DNA of 64,000 nucleotides, taken from NCBI GenBank assembly GCA_034401135.1, contig JAWZSP010000004.1, positions 806,001-870,000 of the forward strand, written 5' to 3'. Under the pieces are notes generated by a model. The model made no database searches, had not been told where the DNA came from, and saw only the letters and a list, made by a program, of their open reading frames with translations. How positions within the stretch are numbered: the first letter of the stretch is position 1; the number at the start of each line of letters is the position of its first letter. Positions 1-10,835 of this stretch are shown here, in pieces. The position numbers and the translations under genes were made by a program. The DNA comes from Volutella citrinella. Lineage: Eukaryota > Ascomycota > Sordariomycetes > Hypocreales > Nectriaceae.

Positions 1-510
1 AGATGATGTTGCGCCCCAATAATCTGCAGTTGACATTTTCCTTTGTTCTGAACCTGGCGCGCGTGCGCACCGCGGATAATTGAGGACGTTTTGTGTGTGT
101 TTTCGCAGGTGTGCAGTAATCTCATTTCTTGTTTGACAAATTTGGAAGCCGTTCCATATGATTGATAGTAAGACAGACATGTAGGAAATATGTTGGGTAA
201 AGTAAGATAGGTTAATGCAATCCACAGAAGCAAAACGCCGTAAGTGACGACGAAATGAGACTCGAGTAGGAAACGCCGGCAATGGTGGGTGAGTCCGTGT
301 CCTCGATCGATCTCCGTCGCAGTCTTGATCGTTTCTTTTTCTTCTTCCTTCTTTTCCGCTCAAGAAATGTCATTCCACTCGTTCTCGCTCAGAGCCCGTC
401 GCCCGCTGCTTGTCGCATGTCGAGCCGGCCATTCGAAACATGCTTGTCGCCCTCATGCTGCTTGTCCAGTACGAGGTGTCCTTCTGTGCGTTTAAACAAT
501 GACCCCAGAT
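1..510. other. 3' flank of THO2, no gene seen
   Basis: This stretch lies beyond the stop codon of the minus-strand THO2 gene and runs to the window edge. I see no supportable coding region; the short open frames lack fungal start context, splice sites or recognisable motifs. It probably holds the THO2 3' UTR and part of the next intergenic region. Confidence 0.5.
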
Positions 511-3500
511 TTATCGCCTTGGCCGTTTGTCGCGTTCATTTGACATGCCTCCTAGTCCGTCCTCGCTTTTCCGCTTCCGACCTCGATCTTCTCGTCCATC
601 CCGTCGATCATCGGCTCTGGGACCTCCCTCTCGTGGTCCCTGACGCCCTCCTCTACTTCCACCCCATTCCTCATTGCCGCGACCTCCTTGGCTCTCGCCC
701 CTGTGGCGGCTTTCACGACCGCCCTGCGCGTCTCTGCCGCCAGTCGCTGGGGGAGGGGGCCCCATGGGTTCACGACCGCTGTTGCTCTGATCCCGTGGCG
801 CTCTGCTGCGAGTCTCCCGCTCCTCCCTGCCACCTTCGGCGCCGCTCCTTCGCTCTCGGTATTCGCGATGCTCCTTGCCCTCGCGCTCTCGGCCTGGGCT
901 GCGCTCGTGGTTGTGCTCGCGACTCTCTCTTCGAGAAGAGCGACTTGACCGGCTTTCTCGATCCCGCCGGCCGCGATCGTGCTCACCGCGGCTTGATGAT
1001 TCCTCCCTGTTGGGAGCGTCCCGGTTTTGCTGATCCTGCCAGACTGGGTCTTGACGTTCTTGGATGGGTGTCGACACGGGAGAGCCCCCAGTCAGCACTT
1101 GGGCGTCCGAGCCACCAAGTGTCGGCCGCGAACGACTGCCGCGCAAGCTTCCGCTTCTCGTGACCTCGGGCATGTTAGCTTGCGCCTGTTGCAAGGTGCT
1201 GTTGATTCCTGCAAGCTGCCTCCTTCCGCCTCGGCGGTCGTTTGTTGAAGCTGGCCCAGTTGGCACGCCATCACCAGCAGGGGAGTTGGCGTAGCTTCCT
1301 GGCGTTTGTCGAGTCCCGGGTCCGGGTCCTGCTCCAGGGCCAGGTCCAGGGCCGGGGCGATCGGGGGTGTTCACAGGGCCCATTGACTGACGGCCATGTC
1401 CTTGTGGCGGAGGCCCTGGGGGAGGAGGTGGCAGTGAGTTGCCGCCGATTTGAGAAAGACGGTCTGGGTGTACTCCAGATGGCGTACCGCCCGTGGGCGC
1501 TGGAGATTTAGCTGGCTGTTGACTGGAGGATGCATGCCTGTTTCTATCAGGATGATGGCCCCCGCCAGGTGTTCCCGATGGCGTGGAAGGCCCGGTCTGG
1601 GACTCGTACCCGCCACGCCGTCCTCGACCGGAAGAGGGCCCAGTTGGCAATGGCCGGTCTGGCGTCTCCGGGCGCTCAGAGTCTGGGCCTGCAAAGCGGT
1701 TGTCTATGCGGCCGGGAAGTCCGTGGGGCTGTCCGTGGCCGCCTCTAGCTGCACCGCGGCCTCGACCACGTGGGCCAAAGGGAGCATCTGTGACACTCTG
1801 AATAGGATTGAGACGTCCATAGTTTTGGTCCTGACGTGGGTTCTTGTAATCCGACTCGGGGCCTCTAGGCGGACCGTGGAAGCCGGATCCGTCACGTCCC
1901 TTTCCTGGAACGCCTCTATCCCCATCGCGGTCCATTGGTCGTTCTCCGCGGTAGCTTCCAGGGTGAGGAGACTGGTCTCTTGGATCCCTGCCAGAGTTAC
2001 GAGGTTCTTGGGGATATTGGCGATCGGGACGCTCTTCGCGAGGTGTTTCAGCTGGGGTGTGATCTTGGCCGTAACGACCACCTCGTCTGGGCGACTGGCC
2101 CCGAGGGTTCCGATCGCGACCTTCATCCCTCGGAGGGCGGGATGGTGTCACGTCGCGATTGTTTTCTTCAATCAAGGCCGCCCTGTCTGGGTTGACGGCC
2201 TCAGCAGGCTCGTTAAACCGCCGGCCTCTGGTGGCACGGTCAGACTCGGGGCCACGAGGACGTTCAGATCCATCCTGGCTGAACAAAGCAGCTCGTTCAG
2301 GGTTCATAGCCGGTTCAACTGCCTCAGTGGATGCTGGCTGTGCGGGAGCAGGGGACTCATTGGGGCGCCCATGGTCGTGCGGCCTGCCACTCCTATTGTC
2401 GCGGTTCCTCTCTCGCTCATGCTCGTTACGGCGAGGCCCCGCGGGCTCACGTGGGGTGTCCCCTGCCCGACGATCAGGGTACTCAGCCTGCCGAGGATCA
2501 CGAGATCCACGAGTGTCTCGATGCTCCCTAGTCTCACGAGGCTCCCGTGGCTCTCGCGGCTCTCGCGCATCTCTAGTGTCACGAGAATCCCGGGGCTCGC
2601 GAGTATCTCGAGCACGAGACTCGCGTGGCTCTTTGACTTCGCGCCTGTCGTGACCACGAGGCTGGTTGAATCTCTCTGGCGTGAAGTGAGTGGGAATCGG
2701 TACATCGGGTCGACTAGGTAGATTGAGTGGAGGCTTTTCAGGAAGATTCGGACCCTTGGGTGCATTGAATGATGAATTCGGTCCAGATGCCGGAGTAGAA
2801 TTGCGCGACGAGCCCGACGGAGCAGAGTCTCGTTTCGCAATGTCTCTTGACAGTGTGGGTTTGGCCGGGAGCGAGTCTTTGGGTGTGGTGGAGACAGCCC
2901 TCGACCGAGCATCCGTTGATGCACTGTCTTTGCCGTCTTTGACTTCCCCATCCTCTTCCTCCGCCGCTGAGGGTCTGCCCCCGTTTCTGTCTTGTCAACA
3001 TTGGCCTGCTCTAATGGGGGATAGCTGGGACTCACTTGTTGAATGGCTTGAATTCTGCTGCAGTCGGGCGGAGACTCGAAGACTTGTCGGCGTCAGATTG
3101 AGATGGGCCACCCTGCCTTGGTTAGCCGGAATCATTGCGAATACAAATGCGAACAACACTTACACTGCCTGGGCGGAATGCCTGAACCATAACCCACTTC
3201 GACTTCCTTCTCTGCAGTTCCGACAATGCACCCTGCGCTGCCACGGACAAGTCCACTCGCTCACCGATCTCACTGTCGGCTGATGGCTTGGGGGCTGCTT
3301 CCTGCTTCGTGATCTGCTGGAGAAGTGTGGAAAACTTGGTTGCCATGAAATCGATGGCCGGGAAAAAGTCGAGCACGTCTTTCAGCACCGTTATGGCGTT
3401 TCTGATATGCATCCATTCAGCGCCCTCCAGACATGACCGGAGTGCCATGTTAAGGTTCTTATGCCAGCGGAACAATAGGTCCTTGAACTGCCCATGTTCC

Positions 3501-6500
3501 ACAAACGTCGTGGGCTTGCCATTTTCGTCCACTGTCAAAGAGAAGCCGAGTCGGGGTTGGTCGCTGGAGCCCTTGCCCTCTTTTTCGTATGCACCTAGGC
3601 GTGGTTGATCTTTGGACGCCTTGTCTCTATCGTTAGGGACCGGTGCGTTCCTGTGCCACCTCGACAAGTCCTCGAGTATCAACTTTAGGAAACGACCCAA
3701 ATACTCAGCTTCCATGACAGTGCATGTGAAAATGAGTGACCGGAGTCGGTTGGCATTGAATAGCCGATCATACAAGGACATGAGCTTGAATCCGGGGGCA
3801 TTCCACTCATGTAGCGACTTGATGAACCGGAAAGTGTATTCGGCATCGGCAGCAGAGAGGAGCAAGCGGGGAAGGAAGCACTGCTCAAGCAGTGTGTCGG
3901 AGATGGCGTCTGGCTTAGCCCGAGGCTCAGGGAAGGCTGTCTGAAACTGCTTGCTGAGGTGGAACTTCCACTTAGCCTGGCGAAGCAGGTGTTCAGCATT
4001 CTCCTCAGACAGGCTAATTTGGAACTGCACAAGTTCCTTGCGCTTATCCACCTTGCGTTCTTGACCCTTTCTGGACATGTCCGTCCGATCCCGGGAAATT
4101 GCCAACTCCTCGGTCCTCAGGCGCTCTCGTTCCTGCCGGTAGATCTTGTCGGGGCAGTAGAGATCACCCAGCTGCAAGGCCCAAAACGTCACATAGAGTT
4201 CGGGAGTTATCTTTTGCCAAACCTCCGGGCGGACTGAACTGGGGATCGAGTCAATGATGGGCTGTAGGACGCCGGTATCCAGCGTAGGGTCTCCGGGCTT
4301 CTGGGACTTTGGAGTGTTAGTTGTTGTCTGGGTGCGTGTTGATGGGGCTTCGCCCACCTGTTCCTCGGCGCCTGGAGTCGGAGTCTCGGTTGTGGGCGTG
4401 GCTTTCGCATCAGCCATGGCCGTATCGCCGTCCTTGTCAGCGGCAAGTAGGCTCTTCTCCTTGGAATCCTCCGATTTCTTCAGCTTCCATGGGTACATTC
4501 GATTTGCGAGGCTGGATCTGCCAATGAGGAAGGCCAGGCTAGGATCCAAGCCATAATCGTGGATGAGTTCCGAGATTGAAGGTACAAAGTCGTCAAATCC
4601 GGCTCCTTCCAGATTGCTCCAAAGTAGATCCAGATACTGAATAAGAATTCGATGAGAGACGTCAATCATGGACGAAAGATACTTGATATGGGCCTCGTCA
4701 TCGGGAACTTGGAATGGGGCTGCTTGGCGATACTGTGTCAGGTTGATGAGCAGCTGGGATGCAAGTTTGGATTCGGTCAGCGCCTGGAGCAGTCGCTTGG
4801 AGCTCCTAACGTTATCGAAGCGCTTGTCTTGGCCGCGAATCAGTGTGTGACGTTGAAGGAAATGGCCGCCAGCCATGGCCAGGATTTGTTGGTCCGTGAA
4901 ATCGACAGAGTCTACAATGCCGCCCATTGACGAGATGAGTTCCTTCAAGATGATGAGATCTGTTGAATTGCCCTTTAACAATTGGTCATTGACATATTGA
5001 AGCACGGGAGTTGCGCGCAGGACGGTGTATCGTCGGAAGACTTTGCCGGAAAATCGCGACAGAGCTTGCAGCCACTTGCTTGTTGTTAGGGCGTGCTCGG
5101 CTTGGGTACGGCTTCTGGACTTTCCGAGAGAGTTCATCAGCGACCAGAGCAACACATCATAGGAAAGGTCAGTGAAGTATTTGGCGCATTCAACAAATGC
5201 TTCGATGAGGTTGGGATATGACTCCAGCTGCTCAAAGGCAACTCGGAAGACGATACCGGGGGAAGAGTAGCTCGTCTTGGCGAGCTGTTTGGCCATCTCA
5301 CTGAGGTTGGTTAGAGAGACACGCTTCATTGTTCCGCGGGTTGCCGAGGTCGCCTTGGCGAATGCAGCTTTCATGGCTGGCATTCGCGAAATCTGACCCT
5401 CGAACCACTCGGCATACATGGAATAGCGAGTTGTGATGGGATAGCGCTTGAGAAGTTCCCAGATGGCGTTGACAACAGCCGCATTCGACTTGGTATGGCT
5501 GAGGGCAGGCAGCAAGAGCCTTTTGAGGAGATCGTGCCAGCGAGAAAGATTTTCTTCAGATTGGTCCTCAGCGACGCTCTTGGCGCCAATTCGAGCGAGC
5601 TTTGTTAGTAGCGCTTCGTCTTTGCCGATGATGACGCCAGATATGTTCAACAATGTGCCACAGAGGGTGAAGATGTCATCCACAGTCTGACAAACGGGAA
5701 TGCTGTCCGCCCACTCATCCCAGTAATATCGATATGTTTGACTTTCGTTGGTATCGGACTTGTCGGGGAAAGGCCAGCGCAGAGGCTTCCTAGTCACCAT
5801 TCTGTTCAGTCGAACGGATCCTTTGGGCACGCCCTGCTGGTCGGAGTCGGGGACATTCTTGGTAGGACATTCCATATCCACGAGTGACACAGGTAGGCTG
5901 TCGTTGAAGACCTTGTCAATACAATGGTGAAGGATACGATGGATCCTGTCAATGACTTCAGGGAAAGCCTCCGGGATCCAAGGGAAGCGTCCTAGAATAA
6001 AGAGAGATTCGGGGATGGCGCCAATGGTGAGCAGTTGGATCAACAGCGAGACTTTCTGCTCGAGGGGTTCCGGTAGTTTTGGCTTGTTGTCCTCGTTTGC
6101 TGGTGCCGATTCCTTGGATTCGGCCTCAATCTTCTTCGGCAGTTCACGTCGCGGAAGACCCGGTGGAAGCGGGTTGTCGTCATCGCCTTGAGGGAGGACG
6201 CCTGCCATTAGAAGAGCATTCATGGCGCCACCCTTTGAGGAACGCTCCTCTTCTTCCACCTTCTTCATTTCCTTCTCTCTTACCTGTTCCATGTGCTCAT
6301 CGTCGGGTGACAGATGGGGGTAGAGGTCTGTGAGAGAAATGAAGCCGATCTTGATGAGAAGGGCAGCAAGGTAGAGAAGATTGGCTGGGAGGACGTCTGC
6401 TTCGTCTCGCGCATCGGAATTGTAGAATCGGAGCTTGAAGCCGAGAAGCTGGGCAGCGGTACGATTGCCTGGTGGTGGAAGCGTCTTAGTTTCCTGGACC

Positions 6501-7906
6501 CATTGGCGCTCAAACTCAGCGATGACGTCCTCTCCATCGGCATTTTGAGTGAGTGTGAGTTGCTGAGAGTCGGAATCCGCAACCTGTCGACCACCCAACT
6601 CAAAGAAAGCGCCCAGATGGATTTCTCGGGCTCGATCCCAGAAAGCCGAATCGCGGAGGCGCTTCTTCTCGGCTAGGGCTATCTCGTCTTCTTCTGTGGT
6701 GATCCATTGTGAGTATTCCGGTGATGCCCACATGGGGAGTCCGCCGGTATACACAGCCGCGCTGAACTTGAGATGGGATCGAGGCCACCAGGAGCTGACG
6801 CGCAAGAACTTGACGAAGAACTTGTACTGCTTGATCAGTACAGCGGCTGCGACATCCAGAGTGACATCGAGAACTCGTCCGACATCGAGATCGAACGTTC
6901 CAATGAGGGCCTTGACGCGCTCAAAGGTTTGCTCGGCCATTTCGGGAGGAGGCGGTGCGACACTGCTAGTTGTGAAAAGCTCCGTAATAAGTTTCGAATA
7001 GCCCTCTGTTTCCTCACGCAGGAGGTTGTAGTTGGCCTGTCGATACAACAGGTTGGTCGCCTGCTTGATGCCCAACTTGGAAAAGTTATCTCGGATGAGC
7101 CCCAGCTGTTGCAAGACCTGGGAATCTAGAACCTGTCGCATGAGAACGGGAGAGACACCAGTGGCGACGAGGAACTGGCGCAATGTTGGTCGGTAGATGG
7201 TCGGTTCGTTGTCCATTACAATGGACAACGAGTCAAGGAAGAGGGTATGTGGCTCGAACGCATAAGAATCCTTAATCAACTCAGACGTCTCGTCACCGAG
7301 TATTTCCTTGACGCTAGCGCCCGCATCGTCCGCGGGCAGTCTTGCCTCAACAACAGCATGGATGAACTCTTGGAACAGGCTGGAGAGCTCGGTAATGTCG
7401 AAGTCTTCACGAGACTGCTTTCCATGCTGCACAATCTCCTCCCGGCCACCCTCGCCCCACTTGCTGATTTTATCGTCCGTCAAGTTGTCATAGTGGTAAT
7501 TCGGCTGGACAGGCGTGACGGGTCGCTCGATGACGGGCTGTGGCGGTGGCGGTGGTCTTTTGATAACCGGAGGGGCCTGCTGTTGCGGCTGCTGTTGCTG
7601 CGCTGTCGACTGTGCCGGGGGGAGCGGGCTCTGCGGATGATTTTGCTGCTGCTGAGAGTTGGGGCTTGACCTTCGTTGGTTGTGTGACTGGTTTTGCTGG
7701 AGGTGGTGAGGATGCATCGGTGGCCGACCATAGTTTTGCGACATGTCGCGGCGGCCTCCGCCACGATAGTTGCCACGGCCACGGCCTCGTCCGGCAAAGC
7801 CGTCATCACGGTCATGTTGGCCGAGGGCTGTATCGCCAGGGCGGTGCGGTGAGGATCTGTTGCCGTCGGCCGACAGGCGGTCGGGTCTCTTGCGCTTGGG
7901 AGGCAT
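511..7906 (-). CDS. THO2: THO complex subunit 2 (THO2/Thoc2)
   Basis: Largest subunit of the nuclear THO/TREX complex, which couples transcription elongation to mRNP assembly and export. Model: complement(join(511..2986,3036..3112,3164..7906)), 2431 aa, frame kept across introns of 49 and 51 nt. Both introns have good donors (GTGAGT, GTAAGT). The 51-nt intron has a GCTAAC branch point; in the 49-nt intron only a weaker TTGAC is seen. The start is the first ATG and opens a short basic stretch (MPPKRKRPDR). A Gln/Pro-rich segment follows at about residues 30-125. The long helical body, about residues 130-1580, has the length and layout of the THO2 N-terminal, Thoc2 and Tho2 domains. The last 850 residues are disordered and rich in Arg, Glu, Ser, Gly and Pro, with many RE/RS dipeptides, ending in a basic DKRPRR. 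A basic nucleic-acid-binding tail is known for this family. Its upstream neighbour MET2 is divergently transcribed. Identification rests on remembered family features. Confidence 0.9.
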
Positions 7907-8818
7907 GGCGCTTGAAGTTTGAGCGCGGTGCGTTGAGTGCGATGATTAGATCATTGGCGGTCGAAGAGCCAGGCGGATGACGAGGCAGAGCTCTCGCGCG
8001 TGCGACTATAGCGAAAGCATTAGGCGGGTACTCCTAGAGAGGTGGGTGGAGGCTACCTCTCGGAGTGGTGGATGGCGCGTCGGGAACAAAGGAACGTCAG
8101 ACGAACAAAGGAGAACAGGAAAGAGCCCAAAGGGACAGCGCCGCTGTGCTGGGAAGCAAAAGGATGCTTGGTGCGCAGGCGTAGAAAATGAAGGCGCGGC
8201 TCCAGCTGGCAGCGGAAGGACAGCCGTCGGGGATGGGCGATGCTCGCGTCGGGGATGGAGGCTCGAAAAGCTGAAGCTCAAGGGTCACGACCTTTTGGCA
8301 GCCTCACTGTGGAAACGGTGGTTGACGAGGCTGCCAGCAAAGTCCAGACGCGGTGCACGGACCAGGCACAGCGATTTGGGTTGAGAGGCTGAAAAAGTGG
8401 GTACGTACCTGGCATTGTGCCTGAGGCGGAGGTCGGTCTTTAAGCCATTCATTTGTGAAGACATGCCAAATTATACAATGTGCGACGTGAGAAGAAAACG
8501 GACAGAAAAAGGGGAGACAAAAGAGACGGGCGCATAGCAATGAACTACTGCTCAAATAATGCTAGATTTTTGGATCCCTTCAAATTGGCAATTGGCGTCA
8601 TAGAATTGATACAGAGGGCCACCAAGGTACAGGCTGAGTCAATTGAGTGTAACAGAGCTCTCTCTGCTGCCGTCAGCCAGCACTACCTTGGACGAACAGA
8701 GACCAAGCCGGTTACTACTACGAAAACCCACTGTACAGTTGCACAACCTCCGCTTGTATAGCACAACATGAATGATTCACAAGTTCCTACATCGGTCGTC
8801 GGCGATGGGTCTGAACTA

Positions 8819-8826
8819 ATCACGTG
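8819..8826. promoter_or_regulatory. RTCACRTG (Cbf1-type) site upstream of MET2
   Basis: The sequence ATCACGTG matches the RTCACRTG element bound in yeast by Cbf1 with Met4/Met28 at sulphur-assimilation genes, MET2 included. It lies 326 bp upstream of the MET2 start codon, on the side facing a gene of that pathway. The match is seen directly; its function in this organism is inferred. Confidence 0.5.
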
Positions 8827-9067
8827 ACCGGAATCGTGACTCGGCCGGTGCGTTGTCGGCTCTCGCTCACTCAAAAGCTAACTTGACCTCCAGCTCCACT
8901 GCCATTGGCTGAGTCAGAAGCAAGATCTGGGGAATGGCAAGAATTACGCCATCGGCCAGACGGGGTTTTCCCTCCCCAAATCCCGCTGGCCTCAGGTTTA
9001 TGGTGTGACTCGAGCTCGTGCGACTCGGAATACCCTTGGATTGACCTCGGCTTGGCCTGCAGTTTGG

Positions 9068-9075
9068 ATATATAA
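9068..9075 (+). promoter_or_regulatory. TATA-like box of MET2
   Basis: ATATATAA lies 77 bp upstream of the MET2 ATG in an otherwise GC-balanced region, a plausible core promoter position for a short 5' UTR. Confidence 0.4.
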
Positions 9076-9151
9076 TCCCGCGCGCAGTTCTCAGTCTCGC
9101 ATCTCCCGTCCTCGTTGACAAAACACACCCGCTCCGATAGCCGGAGCAAAA

Positions 9152-10835
9152 ATGCCATCTTCAACTATGGCAGAAGAGACGTCCGCGGGCAGTCTGCCTC
9201 ACAAGCGATACGGTCAGTACCTGTCCCGTATAAGTCCATTTTGCACCTCAAACGCCGTCCCAATCTCGCAATGGCCCTTTGCTGTATCATGAACCCCCAC
9301 GCAAACCCCCTCCCCTCCATACCTGAGAAGACCGGTGGCTGAATACCTGTAAGAAAGAACGCAATCGCAGGCCGAGAACCCGTTTGCTGCACTCATCCCC
9401 GACCAGCAAATAGCCATTGTGCCCGAGTTCACTCTTGAGTCGGGTGTCGTCCTGCACAACCTCCCCGTGGCTTACACTACACGGGGTAAGCTCAACCCCG
9501 AGGGCGACAATGCCATGGTCATCTGCCATGCCCTCACAGGAAGCGCCGACGTGAGCGACTGGTGGGGGCCGCTCCTGGGCGGACCTGGCCGGGCATTTGA
9601 CACTTCAAGATTCTTCATCGTGTGCATGAACAGCCTGGGCAGTCCATACGGCACTGCAAGCCCTGTGACTGCCAAGGACGGAGACCCAACTAAGGGCAGA
9701 TACGGCCCCGAGTTTCCCCTCACGACGATCCGTGATGATGTAAAGTGAGTTGGTGACTGTCGTGACTGACGGGATGCTTTGGCTAATCCGTCTCGCTAGC
9801 CTACACCGACTTGTCCTCGATGACTTGGGCGTCAAGCGGGTTGCTGCCGTCATTGGAGGATCACTGGGTGGCATGTTCGTTCTAGAGTGGGCGTACTTTG
9901 GCAAGGACTACATCCGATGCATTGTCCCCATTGCCACGTCCAGCCGACACAGCGCTTGGGGCATCAGCTGGGGTGAAGCGCAGCGTCAGAGCATCTATGC
10001 GGACCCCAAGTATGATGACGGCTACTACCCCTTCGAAGACCCTCCTGTTACTGGTCTTGGCGCAGCCCGCATGTCCGCGCTGTTGACCTATCGCAGCCGC
10101 AACTCGTTCGAGTCCCGGTTCGGACGCAACATTCCTGACCCTTCCAAAGTCCAAACCATCCGAGAACGCCCGCGGCCCTCGACGCCCTCAGAGGCGCACT
10201 TCCACATCCACAACGACGGCCACGTTGTCAAGCGCAAGTCCGTCTCGCGGGAGAATAGCACTGGCGGCTCACCCAACGGCCCCTCGTCCGCGACCCAGCC
10301 GCCCGTCGATGCCGCCGATCCGCAGTTCCACGGACCCCAGAGCACCAGCCTGACGGGGGGTGACTCGCTGCCCACCTCGACGTACTTCTCGGCTCAGTCA
10401 TACTTGAGGTACCAGGGCGGCAAGTTTGTCAAGCGCTTTGATAGCAACTGCTACATCGCCATGACCCGCAAGCTCGACACACACGACGTGTCGCGTAACC
10501 GGGCGCCTACGATTGCTGAGGGCCTGGCTATGATCGAGCAGCCGACGCTGGTGCTGGGTATTGAGAGCGACGGGCTGTTCACGTTTGCGGAGCAGGAGGA
10601 GATTGCCGAGCACGTCAAGAACGCGCGGCTGGAGCGCATCGACAGCCCCGAGGGCCACGACGCGTTCCTGCTGCAGTTTGAACAGGTCAACAGTTACGTC
10701 TTGGGCTTCCTCAAGGAGGTGCTGCCAGACATCATGAGCAAGGATGGCGGCGCCCCCGAGGAGGCTGGCGTGGGCCAACTGACCAAGTCGAGCACATTTG
10801 GTGAGGCCGAGGTGGAGGACATCACAGCCTGGTGA
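9152..10835 (+). CDS. MET2: Homoserine O-acetyltransferase
   Basis: Transfers acetyl from acetyl-CoA to L-homoserine, the committed step toward methionine in fungi. Model: join(9152..9212,9354..9744,9800..10835), 495 aa, a usual fungal length. The alpha/beta-hydrolase core is clear. The block around CHALTGSADVSDWWG is diagnostic, the nucleophile is Ser172 in GGSLGGM, and candidate Asp (LGIESDGLF) and His (GHDAFLL) residues lie near the C-terminus. A disordered Ser/Pro/Thr-rich insertion, roughly encoded by 10170-10380, sits before the last part of the fold, as is common in filamentous fungi. The second intron (GTGAGT...CTAG) is certain. The first intron was placed so that the conserved ENPFAALIPDQ block is in frame; its acceptor at 9353 is the weakest junction. 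A Cbf1-type site lies upstream. Confidence 0.92.

Larger units (their letters stand above)
7907..9151. promoter_or_regulatory. Divergent THO2/MET2 promoter region
   Basis: About 1.2 kb separates the divergently transcribed THO2 and MET2 start codons. No convincing gene is present. It carries a perfect methionine-regulon-type E-box at 8819-8826 and a TATA-like element at 9068-9075 (each listed separately), and a GGTACGTACC palindrome at 8400-8409 that recurs at 14846-14855. Confidence 0.6.

Noticed and set aside
282..1163. 293-codon plus-strand open frame
   Set aside because: It is antisense to the arginine-rich tail of THO2. Its composition mirrors that tail, and it has no motif.
1450..2721. 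423-codon plus-strand open frame
   Set aside because: Also antisense to the low-complexity THO2 tail, which resists stop codons in several frames. The sense frame joins perfectly by splicing to the THO2 body.
2304..3035. 243-codon minus-strand frame inside THO2
   Set aside because: The correct THO2 frame in this interval is another one, reached through a 49-nt intron. This frame is a shadow.
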